A stretch of 64,000 nucleotides of DNA from Salipiger bermudensis (GTDB lineage Bacteria; Pseudomonadota; Alphaproteobacteria; Rhodobacterales; Rhodobacteraceae), in NCBI RefSeq assembly GCF_020171625.1, contig NZ_JAIUZY010000006.1, forward strand, positions 124,001-188,000, given 5' to 3'. The notes beneath the pieces are model-generated. The model searched no databases, was not told the origin of the DNA, and saw only the letters and a program-made list of their open reading frames with translations. The position numbers were made by a program, and so were the translations under genes. This document shows, piece by piece, positions 53,338-62,843 of this stretch. The stretch's first letter is position 1; each line of letters begins with the position of its first letter.

Positions 53338-53365
53338 CGGGGCGACGCATGCAGGCGGCGCCCCG
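53338..53365. terminator. Weak hairpin between hipA and phoX
   Basis: CGGGGCG (53338-53344) pairs with CGCCCCG (53359-53365) around a 14-base loop, 8 bases after the hipA stop. It lies between two convergent genes. Only a short T/C tail follows, so termination is tentative. Confidence 0.35.
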
Positions 53366-53389
53366 TCCCTGTCAAGGAACCGTCAGACC

Positions 53390-55267
53390 TCAGCCGACGG
53401 TCTCGCCGTCCTCGCGCCAGACCGCGATGACCGAGGAACGCGGCTTGCCTTCGCCGTCCGGCCACGCGCCGCCCGGATGCTGGATGCCCACGAACGCCAC
53501 CTTGCGGTCGGCGGACCAGCACAGGCCCGTCACCTCGGCGCCGTTCGGCGCGGTCAGGAAGCGCGCGATGTCGCCGGTCTCGGTATTGCCGACCAGCATC
53601 TGGTTGTTGCCCATGCCCGCGAAGTCGCCCTCGTTGCTGTCGTCGCCATCGGTCTGGATCCACAGCATCCCGTTGCTGTCGAAGGCCATGCCGTCGGGCG
53701 AGTTGAACATGTTGCCCGCGGTGACGTTCTCGGAGCCGGCATAGGCATCGTCGTGCACCTCGGGGTTGCCCGCCATGACGTAGAGATCCCAGGTGAAGTC
53801 GATGGCGCCGTGATCGCCGTTCTCCGGCGTCCAGCGCACGATCTGGCCATAGTTGTTGGCCTCGCGCGGGTTGGGGCCGCCCACCGGGGTCTCGTCGCCG
53901 CCTTCATTGGGCTTGAGGCCGCGGTTCTTGTTGTTGGTCAGCGCGCAGTAGGTCTCGGCCTTGAGCGGGTTGCAGGCGATCCATTCGGGGCGGTCCATGG
54001 TGGTGGCCCCGACCTTCGAGCCTGCCATGCGCGAGAACACGAGAATCTCCTCCATCGACATGCCGGTGGCGTCCGGCGTCAGTGCCAGCCATTCGCCGGT
54101 CTGGTCGGGGTTGAACTTGGCCACGTAGAGAGTGCCGTCCGACAGCAGGCCATCGCCGGGCTCACCGTCCGACCAAGTGCCGTTGGAGACGAACTTGTAG
54201 ATGAACTCGCCCCGCTCGTCGTCGCCCATATAGACCACCACGCGGCCATCCTCGGCCTGCACCATCTCGGCATTCTCGTGCTTGAAGCGGCCGAGCGCGG
54301 TGTGCTTCACGGGGGTGCTCTCCGGGTCCGAGGGATCGATCTCGGTGATCCAGCCGTGACGGTGCGGCTCGTTCGGCTCCTGCGAGAGGTCGTAGCGGGG
54401 GTCGTACTTCTCGTAGGCGTAGCGACCCTCGGCGCCGATGCCATATCGGCTGTAGCCCTCGCCCTCGGGCATCTCGCCGGTGGTGCCGAAGTAGCCGTTG
54501 AAGTTCTCTTCGCAGGTCAGGTAGGTGCCCCAGAGGGTCTTGCCCGAGCCGCAGTTGTTCATCGTGCCCTTGGGGTTCATGCCTTCGGGATCGGCGTTGG
54601 TCTTGACCAGATCGGACCCGGCGGCGGGGCCGTCCATGGTCATCTGGGTCTCGTGGGTGATGCGGCGGTTGAACGGACTGTCGAGCACGACCTCGTAGCC
54701 GCTGCCGTTATCTGCGATCTCCATGACCGTCACGCCCTGCATGTTCTTCAGCAGCATGACCTCGTCGGCATTGGCCGGCACGCCTTCGGAGCTGGCGGGG
54801 AGGTTGATCTTGGGGTTCACGTATTCCGAGTTGACCGCGACCAGCTCCTTGCCGTCGACCAAGAACAGCTCCATGCCGTCGGTATTCTCGCCAAAGACCT
54901 TGTCGGACATCTCGACCGGCACGCCGGTCTCGGGCGAATAGGCGCCCTCGGCCTCCGAGAACAGCGCCTGCCCCCATTTCACCAGCGGTTTCCACTGGTA
55001 GCCCTGCGGCACGTGGATCTCGAAATCGGTGGAAATGTCGATCGGCTCGAACGGGAAGGCGGCGGCCTGCGCGCGGGCCGAGGTGGCGCCCAGCATCCCG
55101 GACCCCATGGCGAGCGCGCCGGAGCCGAACGCGAGGACGCCGCCGAGAAAGCCGCGACGCGAGATCGCCTGTTCGACCACGGCGTCAAAGTCGTTGCTGT
55201 CCGGACGCGGATCGCGAAGCTCGTCGAAATCGTCCCACGAAAGATCGGTTGTTTTTTTGATGTCCAC
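53390..55267 (-). CDS. phoX: PhoX-family alkaline phosphatase, Tat-exported
   Basis: 625 residues, full length for PhoX, a Ca/Fe phosphatase that frees phosphate from organic esters in the periplasm. Seen: twin-arginine signal SRRGFLGGVLAFGSG near residue 36, then MNNCGSGKTLWGTYLTCEENFNGYFG in pieces near 225 (C and E residues of the metal core), PHRHGWITEIDP near 280, GRFKHENAEMV near 305 and MDRPEWIACNPL near 400, all family hallmarks. GTG start with AGGGAG upstream; no ATG fits before the signal. A possible Pho box lies about 80 bases upstream. Confidence 0.93.
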   Translation of the reverse strand: MDIKKTTDLSWDDFDELRDPRPDSNDFDAVVEQAISRRGFLGGVLAFGSGALAMGSGMLGATSARAQAAAFPFEPIDISTDFEIHVPQGYQWKPLVKWGQALFSEAEGAYSPETGVPVEMSDKVFGENTDGMELFLVDGKELVAVNSEYVNPKINLPASSEGVPANADEVMLLKNMQGVTVMEIADNGSGYEVVLDSPFNRRITHETQMTMDGPAAGSDLVKTNADPEGMNPKGTMNNCGSGKTLWGTYLTCEENFNGYFGTTGEMPEGEGYSRYGIGAEGRYAYEKYDPRYDLSQEPNEPHRHGWITEIDPSDPESTPVKHTALGRFKHENAEMVQAEDGRVVVYMGDDERGEFIYKFVSNGTWSDGEPGDGLLSDGTLYVAKFNPDQTGEWLALTPDATGMSMEEILVFSRMAGSKVGATTMDRPEWIACNPLKAETYCALTNNKNRGLKPNEGGDETPVGGPNPREANNYGQIVRWTPENGDHGAIDFTWDLYVMAGNPEVHDDAYAGSENVTAGNMFNSPDGMAFDSNGMLWIQTDGDDSNEGDFAGMGNNQMLVGNTETGDIARFLTAPNGAEVTGLCWSADRKVAFVGIQHPGGAWPDGEGKPRSSVIAVWREDGETVG

Positions 55268-55347
55268 TGGGGTGGCTCCCTGGCTGGAAAAACGGGCGGC
55301 CTCACCGCGAGTCGGCGGCCGGATCGGGGCGATGTAACACCCCGACC

Positions 55348-55365
55348 TTGAAGCTCGTGTGACAG
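55348..55365 (-). promoter_or_regulatory. Possible Pho box upstream of phoX
   Basis: Minus strand reads CTGTCAC-ACGA-GCTTCAA: the first heptamer fits the PhoB half-site CTGTCAT at six of seven, the second only loosely. The 7-4-7 layout is right and the site is 81-98 bases before the phoX start. Moderately weak evidence. Confidence 0.35.
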
Positions 55366-55521
55366 CGCGGCGGATGGGATTGATGTCGCGCGTTGGGTGC
55401 CTTCATAGTGGCCGCTTCAGCCCGCGCGGTCCCAGTGGGATGCGCCCGGAGTGCCGCCCTTTCGGGCGAAGTGCGTTCGGTGTCATAGCCTTACGCCCGA
55501 CGTCCCAGCCGGGCGCAGGCC

Positions 55522-56250
55522 TCAGCGGCGCAGCAGGTAGGTATCCATGATCCAGCCATGCCGGGCGCGCGCTTCGGCCCGGCGCGCCTTGATGCGCGGC
55601 CCGGCCTCGGACAGCGGCCCGTGATCGAGCAGTTGCTCGGGCATCCCGAGAAACGCGCCCCACCAGATCCGCAGCCCCTCGGGCGGCAGCGTCTCGAAGC
55701 TGCACGCCCCGTCGAGCATCACCACCACGCTCTCGGCGCCCTCGGGCCAGCCACCGTCGCGCAGCCTGCGGCCGGTGGTCACCGTCACCGCGCCGTTGAT
55801 CGTGTTGAACGGGATCGCGTGGGCGGCGGTCAGGGCCTGAAGCGCGGTGATCCCCGGCACCACCCGCAGCCTTACCGGCCCCGGCAGGCGTTCGGCGATG
55901 CGCAGGGTGGAATCGTAAAGCCCCGGATCGCCCCACACCAAGAGCGCCACCGGCCCCGCGGGCGCCCCTTCGAGCGCCGCCTGCCAACGCCCGGCGATGG
56001 CATCGTGCCAGCGTTCGACCCGCTCGGCATAGGGCAGCGCCTCGTCGCGCACCGGCATCTCGAAGGGGATCACCTCGGCGGCGCTGCCGCTCTCGGAAAG
56101 CATTGCCAGCCGCAGATGCGCGAGATCGTCCTTGCCCGGCCCCTTGCGCGGCAGCAGCACGCAGGCCGCCTCGCGCAGTGCCTGCCGACCCTCGAGCGTA
56201 AGATGCGCGGGGTTGCCGGTGCCGATGCCGATCAGCCAGAGCTCAGTCAT
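55522..56250 (-). CDS. cobF: CobF, precorrin-6A synthase (deacetylating)
   Basis: 242 residues. Methylates C1 of the corrin ring and extrudes acetate, a step of the aerobic B12 route only. Seen: GIGTGNPAHLTLEGRQAL (the methyltransferase glycine motif), LLPRKGPGKDDLAHLR near 42, VWGDPGLYDSTLRIAERL near 115 and VVPGITALQALTAAHAIP near 140. The start at MTELW overlaps cobA by 8 bases. Last gene of the cob operon. Confidence 0.92.
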   Translation of the reverse strand: MTELWLIGIGTGNPAHLTLEGRQALREAACVLLPRKGPGKDDLAHLRLAMLSESGSAAEVIPFEMPVRDEALPYAERVERWHDAIAGRWQAALEGAPAGPVALLVWGDPGLYDSTLRIAERLPGPVRLRVVPGITALQALTAAHAIPFNTINGAVTVTTGRRLRDGGWPEGAESVVVMLDGACSFETLPPEGLRIWWGAFLGMPEQLLDHGPLSEAGPRIKARRAEARARHGWIMDTYLLRR

Positions 56251-56980
56251 CGAAGCCCACCCCGATCTCGGCCAGCGGGCCATAGAGGATCAGCGCCGGC
56301 GCGTCGGCAAAGCCCGCCCGAAGGCGCTCGGCCAGCGCCGCCATCGTGGTGCGGTGAAGCTGCTGCTCGGGGGTCGAGACCGCCTCGGCCAGAAGCGCCG
56401 GGGTCTCGGGCGGCAGGCCGCGCGCGAACAGCCTCTCGGCGAGCTTGGGAAAGGTGCGCTTGCCCATGAACACCACCGTCGAGGCGCTGGCATCGGCAAG
56501 CGCTGCGAGGTCGATGTCCTCGGGCAGCGCGCCGCTGGCGCCGTGGCCGGTGACGAACTGCACCCGCCGCGCGGTCAGCCGTCGGGTCAGAGGGATGCCG
56601 CAGGCCGCCGCCGCCGCCACCGCCGAGGGCACGCCGGGGATGATCTCGTAGCCGATGCCGGCCTCGCGCAGCGCCAGAAGCTCCTCTTCGAGCCGGCCGA
56701 ACAGCCCGCTGTCGCCGGATTTGAGCCGCACCACGCGCTGTCCGGTGTGGGCATACTCGACCAGCAGCCGGCTGACATGGTGCTGCCGGGGCGAGGCCCG
56801 CCCGGCCCGCTTGCCGACCCCGACGAGATCCGCCTTCGGGTTGGCATGGGCGAGGATTGGCCCGGCGGAGAGGTCGTCGAACAGCACCGCCTCGGCGCGG
56901 CCCAGCCGGTCCACGGCCTTGAGGGTCAGCAGCTCCGGATCGCCCGGACCGGACCCAACGAAACTGACGAATCCGCTCAT
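56243..56980 (-). CDS. cobA: CobA, uroporphyrinogen-III C-methyltransferase
   Basis: 245 residues. Makes precorrin-2 from uroporphyrinogen III with two SAM. Seen: VGSGPGDPELLTLKAVDRL at the N-terminus, DLSAGPILAHA near 36, KRAGRASPRQHHVSRLL near 57, VVRLKSGDSGLFGRLEEEL near 80 with the family GDPxxxGR motif altered to GDSGLFGR, and VPSAVAAAAACGIPLTRR near 115. Single-domain SUMT without the CysG N-terminal part. ATGA overlap with cobB. Confidence 0.93.
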   Translation of the reverse strand: MSGFVSFVGSGPGDPELLTLKAVDRLGRAEAVLFDDLSAGPILAHANPKADLVGVGKRAGRASPRQHHVSRLLVEYAHTGQRVVRLKSGDSGLFGRLEEELLALREAGIGYEIIPGVPSAVAAAAACGIPLTRRLTARRVQFVTGHGASGALPEDIDLAALADASASTVVFMGKRTFPKLAERLFARGLPPETPALLAEAVSTPEQQLHRTTMAALAERLRAGFADAPALILYGPLAEIGVGFDD

Positions 56981-58287
56981 GTCGCGTGCGCCTCCTGCGA
57001 GATCAGGTGAAAGAAGGTGCCACTGACAGGACCGCGATGCGAGCCGGTTTCCGGCACCGGACCGCCATCAGCATCCGCGACCTCGGCCAGCGGCAGATCG
57101 GGCTGCTCGAGGATGGTCGAGTAGTGGAACTCGTGCCCGCGCAGGGCGGTGCCCGCCGCGAGGCCCGGCATCGGCGCTTGCAGCACCGCGCGGCGATAAC
57201 CCAAGTGGAACTTGCGCCTCTCGTAGCTTGTCACCAGCCCCAGCAGGCCCGCCATCTCGTGGCGGGTGCCGTCCTTGTCGATCAGCCCCTGCCCCAGCAC
57301 CATGTAACCGCCGCATTCGCCATGCACCGGGCGGGTCACGGCATGGGCGCGCAGCCCGGCGCGGAACCGCGACGCGGCGGCCAGACGTCCGGCGTGCAAC
57401 TCCGGGTAGCCGCCGGGCAGCCAGACCAGATCGGAGTCCGCATCCGGGGCCTCGTCGGCCAGCGGTGAGAACGGCAGGATCTCGGCCCCCGCCGCGCGCC
57501 AGCCCTCGAGCAGGTGCGGATAGGTGAAGGAAAACGCCGCATCCTGCGCCAGCGCGATGCGCTGCGCGGGCGGCGCGGGCAGCGGCCCGGCCTCGCGCGG
57601 CGGATGGCCGGAGGCGGCGGCCCGGATCGCCGCAAGATCCACATGCTCGCGCAGGAAGGCGGCGTAGCCCGCGATCGCGGTCTCTAGATCGGGGTGCTCG
57701 ACCGCCTGAATGAGGCCCAGATGGCGCTCGGGCAGGGTCAGGTCGCCCCGCCGCGGCAGCACGCCCAGCACCGGCAGGACGGCCCGCTCCATGCCCGCCC
57801 GAGTCAGCCGCTCATGCCGGGGCGAGGCCACGCGGTTGAGGATGACCCCGGCGAAGGGCAGATCGGGCATGTAGCTGCGAAATCCCAGCGCGGTGGCGGC
57901 GGCGCTCTGCGCCTGCCCGCCCACGTCGAGCACCAGCACCACCGGCCAGCCCATGCGCCGCGCGGTCTCGGCGCTGGTGCCAAAGCCGCTGAGGCCGCGA
58001 GTTGCCACCCCGTCGTAGAGGCCCATCGAGCCCTCGGCGACGCAAATATCGGCACCCGCCGCCTGCCCGGCGATGGCCGAGAGCAACTCCTCGCCCATGG
58101 CCCAGCTGTCGAGGTTGAACGAGGGGCGACCGCAGGCGGCGCGGTGGAAGGCCGGGTCGATATAGTCCGGTCCCGACTTGAACGCCTGCACGGCGAGCCC
58201 GTCCTCGGTGAGCGCGCGCAAGAGCCCCAGCATCACCGTGGTCTTGCCGGTGCCCGAGGACGGCGCGGAGATGATTACCCCGCGCAT
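56977..58287 (-). CDS. cobB: CobB, (hydrogeno)byrinic acid a,c-diamide synthase
   Basis: 436 residues. ATP- and glutamine-dependent amidation of the a and c side chains. Seen: P-loop ISAPSSGTGKTTVMLGLL at the N-terminus, GPDYIDPAFHRAACGRPSFNLD near 45 in pieces, GSMGLYDGV near 88, and the glutamine amidotransferase triad Cys in VHGECGGYMVLGQGL near 320. Start overlaps the cobM stop by one base; an upstream ATG is inside cobM. Confidence 0.93.
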   Translation of the reverse strand: MRGVIISAPSSGTGKTTVMLGLLRALTEDGLAVQAFKSGPDYIDPAFHRAACGRPSFNLDSWAMGEELLSAIAGQAAGADICVAEGSMGLYDGVATRGLSGFGTSAETARRMGWPVVLVLDVGGQAQSAAATALGFRSYMPDLPFAGVILNRVASPRHERLTRAGMERAVLPVLGVLPRRGDLTLPERHLGLIQAVEHPDLETAIAGYAAFLREHVDLAAIRAAASGHPPREAGPLPAPPAQRIALAQDAAFSFTYPHLLEGWRAAGAEILPFSPLADEAPDADSDLVWLPGGYPELHAGRLAAASRFRAGLRAHAVTRPVHGECGGYMVLGQGLIDKDGTRHEMAGLLGLVTSYERRKFHLGYRRAVLQAPMPGLAAGTALRGHEFHYSTILEQPDLPLAEVADADGGPVPETGSHRGPVSGTFFHLISQEAHAT

Positions 58288-59075
58288 CAGTCTTCGCTCC
58301 AGCCCGACCACGGGCTGTCGGCGCTTTGCGGGCGGTAGCGCCGGTCGTAGTCGGGGGCGTAGAGGCAGCTTTCGTCGAAGCCCTCGCCCGCCAGTGCCGG
58401 CCCCACGAGGATCAGCGCCGTGCGGGTGATCTGCGGCTCCATCCGCGCCTCGATATCGGCAAGCGTGCCGCGCAGGATGCGCTCGTCGGGCCAGCTCGCC
58501 CGGAAGACCACCGCCACAGGACAGTCGGCGCCATAGACCGGCGCAAGCTCGGCCACCACGGTCGCGAGGTTCTGCACCGACAGGTGCAGCGCCAGCGTCG
58601 CGCCGGTGGCGGCGAAATTGGCCAGCGTCTCGCCCTCCGGCATCGAGCTGGCCCGCCCCGGTGTCCGGGTCAGGACGACCGACTGCGCCAGTCCCGGCAG
58701 CGTCAGTTCCGCCCCGAGCGCCGCGGCGGCGGCGGCAAAGGCCGGCACGCCGGGTGTGATCGAGACCGGGATGCCCTCGGCCCGCAGCCGCCGCAGCTGC
58801 TCGCCCATCGCCGACCAGACCGAGAGGTCTCCGGAATGCAGCCGCGCCACGTCATGGCCTGCGGCGTGCGCGGTTCGGATCTCGGCGATGATCGCGTCGA
58901 GGTCGAGCGCCGCGGTATTGACGATGTGCGCCCCTTCCGGGCAATGCGCGAGCACCGCCTCGGGCACCAGCGAGCCGGCATAGAGGCAGACCGGGCAGGC
59001 CGCGATCAGGTCGCGCCCGCGCAGGGTCAGCAGGTCGGGGGCGCCGGGGCCGGCGCCGATGAAGTGAACCGTCAT
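58287..59075 (-). CDS. cobM: CobM, precorrin-4 C11-methyltransferase
   Basis: 262 residues. Seen: [37 protein letters not shown] near 33 (a CobM-specific block), [20 protein letters not shown] near 78, [16 protein letters not shown] near 105 and [19 protein letters not shown] near 130. Methylates C11 with SAM. AGGAG ribosome site; its ATG lies in the cobE stop (ATGA). The C-terminus carries an extra [17 protein letters not shown] tail. Confidence 0.93.
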   Translation of the reverse strand: MTVHFIGAGPGAPDLLTLRGRDLIAACPVCLYAGSLVPEAVLAHCPEGAHIVNTAALDLDAIIAEIRTAHAAGHDVARLHSGDLSVWSAMGEQLRRLRAEGIPVSITPGVPAFAAAAAALGAELTLPGLAQSVVLTRTPGRASSMPEGETLANFAATGATLALHLSVQNLATVVAELAPVYGADCPVAVVFRASWPDERILRGTLADIEARMEPQITRTALILVGPALAGEGFDESCLYAPDYDRRYRPQSADSPWSGWSED

Positions 59076-59431
59076 TCGGGGTCTCCTGTCGCGATGGCGC
59101 ATGTGGCCATCCTGTCGGGTGAGATCTGGCGCGGTGCACGCAGGCGCGCGCCGGGGCCCACCGCCGCGAGCGCCGCCGCCTCCGCAAGGCTGCCGGTGCC
59201 GCGCGCCGCGAGGGAGGCGGCGGAATGTGTGGCCGTCGGTTGGTCGAGCGCGGCGGCGGGCAGCGCGTGAACCGGCAGGTTCAGCGCCCGGGCGAGCGCG
59301 CGAAAGGCGGGGTGCGCGGCCTTGTCCTCGGCGGTGGCCAGCGCGTCGGGCGCCGCTCCGGTCAGCGCCAGCGCGTCGGCAAGGCTCTGCGCGCTGGCCC
59401 CTGCCCGGAATCCGAACCCCGCGACGATCAC
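59072..59431 (-). CDS. cobE: CobE, cobalamin biosynthesis protein
   Basis: About 119 residues, single domain, homologous to the C-terminal part of CbiG. Seen: [21 protein letters not shown] at the N-terminus, [16 protein letters not shown] near 35, [12 protein letters not shown] and the C-terminal [17 protein letters not shown]. Its exact role in the aerobic route is uncertain. GTG at 59431 overlaps the cobL stop (GTGA) and has GGAG at 9 bases; a GTG five codons earlier is possible. Confidence 0.85.
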   Translation of the reverse strand: MIVAGFGFRAGASAQSLADALALTGAAPDALATAEDKAAHPAFRALARALNLPVHALPAAALDQPTATHSAASLAARGTGSLAEAAALAAVGPGARLRAPRQISPDRMATCAIATGDPE

Positions 59432-60621
59432 AGCGTGACGCTCCACTGCACCACGGGCCGCGACGCGGTCCAGCCACGAAGGCGCCCGAGCGGCGCCGCA
59501 CGCGCCAGCTCGATGCGCAGCAGGTCTCCACCGCGCCGGCCCTGCGCCGCAAGCAGCAGCGCCTCGGTCTCGAGTGTCACCGCGTTGGCAACGAGGCGGG
59601 TGCCCGGCGCGAGCCGCGCCTCCAGCCAGTCGAGCAGCGCCCCATCGAGCCCGCCGCCGACGAACACCACATCCGGTGCCTCTAGCCCGTCGAGCGCCTG
59701 CGGGGCCGCCCCGGTGACGACCTTCAGCCGGTCGACGCCGAGCCGTTCGGCATTGCTGCGGATGCGGTCCGCCCGATCGGCGCGCGGCTCGATGGTGGTG
59801 GCGCTGAGCGAGGGATGCGTCAGGAGCCACTCGATGCCGATGCTGCCCGAGCCGCCGCCGATGTCCCAGAGATGCTCGCCCGGCCTCGGCGCCAGCGCCG
59901 ACAGCGTCAGCGCCCGCACCGGGCGCTTGGTCATTTGGCCGTCGCTCTCGAACCACTCATCGCTGCGCCCCGAGGCGAGCGGCAGCGTCGCCCCCGGCCC
60001 AGCCACCTCGAGCGCGACACAGAGCGGATGCGCGAAATCGCCGGTCAGTGCATCGGCCCGTCCGCTCGTGACCCGCTCGCGCGGGCCTCCGAGCGCTTCC
60101 ATCACCGTCACCCGCGAGGCGCCGAACCCCGCCTCGCACAAGACGCCCGCAAGCGCGGCCACCGCGTCCCCGTCGCGCAGCGTCAGCACCATTCGCGCTC
60201 CGGGGGCCAGATGCGGGCGCAGCCGGCTCAGCGGGGCCGCGTGCAGCCCGAGGCAGAGCACGCTTTCAAGCCCCCAGCCCATCCGGCTCGCCGCCAGCGA
60301 AAAGCACGACGGTCCGGGCAGCGCGCGCCACTCACCGGGATCGAAATGCCGCGCCAGCACCGTCCCGGCGCCGCACCAGAACGGATCGCCCGAGGCCAGC
60401 ACCACCACCCGCCGCCCGCGCAAGGCCAGAAGCTGCGCAATGCCGTCGGCGAAGGGCACGGGCCAGGCGATGCGTTCCGCCTGCCCCTCCGGCAGCAGCG
60501 CGAGGTGGCGTGGCGGACCCATCACGACCTCCGCAGCCTCGAGCGCGGCAAGGCTTGCAGGCGGCAGCCCTTCCGCGCCATCTTCGCCCAACCCGACGAT
60601 CGTCAGCCACGGATCCCCCAT
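59428..60621 (-). CDS. cobL: CobL, precorrin-6Y methyltransferase (decarboxylating)
   Basis: 397 residues, fused CbiE-CbiT. The N-half methylates C5, the C-half methylates C15 and decarboxylates. Seen: [21 protein letters not shown] at the N-terminus, [19 protein letters not shown] near 75, [15 protein letters not shown] near 115; in the C-half [20 protein letters not shown] near 245 (SAM motif I) and [17 protein letters not shown] near 325. Start at ATG 60621 has GGTGAGG upstream; ATG 60639 is possible. Either way the start codon region overlaps that of cobK on the other strand. Confidence 0.92.
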   Translation of the reverse strand: MGDPWLTIVGLGEDGAEGLPPASLAALEAAEVVMGPPRHLALLPEGQAERIAWPVPFADGIAQLLALRGRRVVVLASGDPFWCGAGTVLARHFDPGEWRALPGPSCFSLAASRMGWGLESVLCLGLHAAPLSRLRPHLAPGARMVLTLRDGDAVAALAGVLCEAGFGASRVTVMEALGGPRERVTSGRADALTGDFAHPLCVALEVAGPGATLPLASGRSDEWFESDGQMTKRPVRALTLSALAPRPGEHLWDIGGGSGSIGIEWLLTHPSLSATTIEPRADRADRIRSNAERLGVDRLKVVTGAAPQALDGLEAPDVVFVGGGLDGALLDWLEARLAPGTRLVANAVTLETEALLLAAQGRRGGDLLRIELARAAPLGRLRGWTASRPVVQWSVTL

Positions 60622-60637
60622 GATGGCCTCACCAGAC

Positions 60638-61387
60638 ATGCCGCGCCCCCTTCTGCTTGGCGGCACCACCGAGGCCTCGGCCCTCGCGACGCTGCTGGCC
60701 GGAGCCGGAATCCCGGCACGGCTGTCGCTCGCAGGGCGCACCAAGGCGCCCGCCGCGCAGCCGCTGCCGACCCGCATCGGCGGCTTCGGCGGGGCGGAGG
60801 GGCTGGCGCGCTACCTGCACGAGGAACGCATCACCCACGTGATCGACGCGACGCACCCGTTCGCCGCGCAGATGAGCCGCAACGCCGCGCAGGCCTGCGC
60901 CGCGCTGAACCTGCCGCTCCTCGCGCTCAGCCGGGCGCCGTGGCAGCTGCAGGCCGGGGATCGCTGGCAGCACGTGCCCGACATCGCCGGCGCGGTGGAC
61001 GCGCTCGACCGGCCCGAGGCGCGGGTTTTTCTCGCCGTGGGCCGGATGCACCTCGAGGCCTTCGCCGCGCAGCCGCAGCATCACTACCTGCTCCGCCTCG
61101 TCGATGCGCCAGACGCGGTGCCGCTGCCGCGCAGCGAATGCGTGGTCGCGCGCGGCCCCTTCACGCTGGAGGGCGATCTGGCGCTGATGCGCGCACATGG
61201 CACCGAGCTCGTGGTCGCCAAGAATGCCGGCGGCTCCGGCGCGGTGGCCAAGATCGCCGCCGCGCGCACGCTTGGCCTGCCGGTGCTGATGATCGACCGG
61301 CCCACCCTGCCCGACCGGGCCGAGACCCACGATCCGCAGGCGGTGATGCGCTGGCTCGGTCATGCCGACCTCGGGGTGAAGACGTAA
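60638..61387 (+). CDS. cobK: CobK, precorrin-6A reductase
   Basis: 249 residues, NADPH-dependent. Seen: PLLLGGTTEASALATLL at the N-terminus, FGGAEGLARYLHEERITHVIDATHPFAAQMSRNA in pieces near 55-85 (THVIDATHPFA is the CobK signature), FLAVGRMHLEAF near 130 and LVVAKNAGGSGAVAKIAAA near 195. The only cob gene on the plus strand here. Starts at 60620, 60623 or 60638 are possible; the last gives the usual short N-terminus. Its 3' end overlaps the 3' end of cobJ by 28 bases. Confidence 0.9.
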   Translation: MPRPLLLGGTTEASALATLLAGAGIPARLSLAGRTKAPAAQPLPTRIGGFGGAEGLARYLHEERITHVIDATHPFAAQMSRNAAQACAALNLPLLALSRAPWQLQAGDRWQHVPDIAGAVDALDRPEARVFLAVGRMHLEAFAAQPQHHYLLRLVDAPDAVPLPRSECVVARGPFTLEGDLALMRAHGTELVVAKNAGGSGAVAKIAAARTLGLPVLMIDRPTLPDRAETHDPQAVMRWLGHADLGVKT

Positions 61388-62106
61388 GGCGCGCCCGTCC
61401 GCGCGATCACCCGGGTCTGCGATGAGCCCACCAGCACCACCGTGCGCATGTCGGCCATCTCGGGGCGGCACTCGGGCAGCGGCACCACGCGCAGCGACTC
61501 CTCGGGGGTCGACACGGCACGGGCGAAGATAACCGGGCGAGCGTCCTTGCAGGCCTCCCGGAGCAGGTCGAGCGCGCGGACAAAGCCCTCGGGGCGTGCC
61601 TTGGAGCGCGGATTGTAGAGCGCCATCGCGAAATCCGCCTCGACCGCCAGCCGCAGCCGTTTCTCGATCAGCGCCCACGGCTTGAGATTGTCGCTGAGAT
61701 TGATGGCGCAGAAATCATGCCCGAGCGGTGCCCCCGCCCGCGCCGCCGCCGCCAGCATGGCGGTGATCCCGGGCAGCACCTCGATGCGCAGATCCCGCCA
61801 GGCGCGCGGCCCGGCCTCCACCGCCTCGAACAGCGCCGAGGCCATGGCGAAGACGCCGGGATCGCCCGACGAGACCACCACCACGCGCCGCCCCTGCTCC
61901 GCCAGCTCGAGCGCATGGCGCGCCCGGTCAAGCTCGACCCGGTTGTCGGAGGCGTGCTTGACCAGTCCGGGCCGGTCGGCCACGCGGGCGACGTAAGGGA
62001 TGTAGCCGATCACGTCGGTGGCCTCGGCCAGCGCCGCGCGCACCTCGGGCGTCACCAGCGCCTCGGCGCCGGGTCCGAGCCCGGCCACCACCACGCGCCC
62101 GGTCAT
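61360..62106 (-). CDS. cobJ: CobJ, precorrin-3B C17-methyltransferase
   Basis: 248 residues. Contracts the ring and methylates C17. Seen: VVAGLGPGAEALVTPEVRAAL, IGYIPYVARVADRPGL near 33, SDNRVELDRARHALELAEQG near 52, VVSSGDPGVFAMASAL near 78 and DFAMALYNPRSKARP near 150. The family CbiG fusion is absent. ATGA overlap with cobI; convergent overlap with cobK. Confidence 0.93.
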   Translation of the reverse strand: MTGRVVVAGLGPGAEALVTPEVRAALAEATDVIGYIPYVARVADRPGLVKHASDNRVELDRARHALELAEQGRRVVVVSSGDPGVFAMASALFEAVEAGPRAWRDLRIEVLPGITAMLAAAARAGAPLGHDFCAINLSDNLKPWALIEKRLRLAVEADFAMALYNPRSKARPEGFVRALDLLREACKDARPVIFARAVSTPEESLRVVPLPECRPEMADMRTVVLVGSSQTRVIARTGAPYVFTPRSA

Positions 62107-62843
62107 GGCCGCCGCCCCTGTCCGTGCACCACGATGATGGAGAAATAGGGCGTCACCCGGCCCTCGGCCTCGGCGAGGCGTTGCACGCTCTGCCCCGGCA
62201 TCGAGGCGAACTCCACCAGCCACGCGGCGTCGAACCGCCCGGCGCGGCGCAGGGCGCGGCGCACCTTGTCGAGATTGCGCCCGATCTTCATCACCACCAG
62301 CGCGTCGCTCTCGGCCATGCGCGCCGCCAGCATGTCCTCGGGCAGCGTGCCCATGAGCACGCTCAGCATGTCGTCGCCCCAGGTGATCGGGGCACCGGTC
62401 GCGGTCCAGGCCGCCGACATGCCGGTGATCGCCGGCACCACCTCGAGCGGCACCCGGTCGGCCAGCCGCATGTAGAGATGCATGAACGAGCCATAGAAGA
62501 ACGGGTCGCCCTCGCAGAGCACCACCACGTCCTCGCCCGCCTCGGCCAGCGCCGCGAGCCGCTCGGTGCAGGCCTCGTAGAACTCCGCCAGAAGCCGGTT
62601 GTACTCGGGGTCGGTGAACGGGATCTCGGTGGTCACCGGGTATTCCATCGGCAGCTCCTGCGCGCCGTCCGGAAGCAGCCCCTCGACGATGCCGCGCGCC
62701 TGCCCCTTGCGCCCGGCCTTGCGGAAGAAGGCGACGTGGCGCGCGCCGCGCAGCAGGCGGTCGGCGCGCACGGTCATCAGATCCGGATCGCCCGGGCCGA
62801 GGCCGAGGCCGTAGACCGTTCCGGGAGAGACGGCGCCGCTCAT
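62103..62843 (-). CDS. cobI: CobI, precorrin-2 C20-methyltransferase
   Basis: 246 residues. Seen: YGLGLGPGDPDLMTVRADRLL, VAFFRKAGRKGQARGI near 38, VLCEGDPFFYGSFMHLYMRL near 108, VPAITGMSAAWTATGAPI near 135 and MKIGRNLDKVRRALRRAG near 185. Methylates C20 with SAM. Starts inside the cobH stop (ATGA). Confidence 0.93.
   Translation of the reverse strand: MSGAVSPGTVYGLGLGPGDPDLMTVRADRLLRGARHVAFFRKAGRKGQARGIVEGLLPDGAQELPMEYPVTTEIPFTDPEYNRLLAEFYEACTERLAALAEAGEDVVVLCEGDPFFYGSFMHLYMRLADRVPLEVVPAITGMSAAWTATGAPITWGDDMLSVLMGTLPEDMLAARMAESDALVVMKIGRNLDKVRRALRRAGRFDAAWLVEFASMPGQSVQRLAEAEGRVTPYFSIIVVHGQGRRP

Noticed and set aside
53477-55351. A 624-codon plus-strand frame opposite phoX
   Set aside because: Shadow of phoX, which has a Tat signal and catalytic motifs.
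55268-55521. A cobalamin riboswitch or terminator near cobF
   Set aside because: Lies at the 3' end of the operon; I see no B12-box. The hairpin near 55456 has a five-base stem and no T-run.
59225-60637. The long plus-strand frame leading into cobK as a fusion protein
   Set aside because: Only the part from about 60638 shows CobK features; the rest is antisense to cobL.
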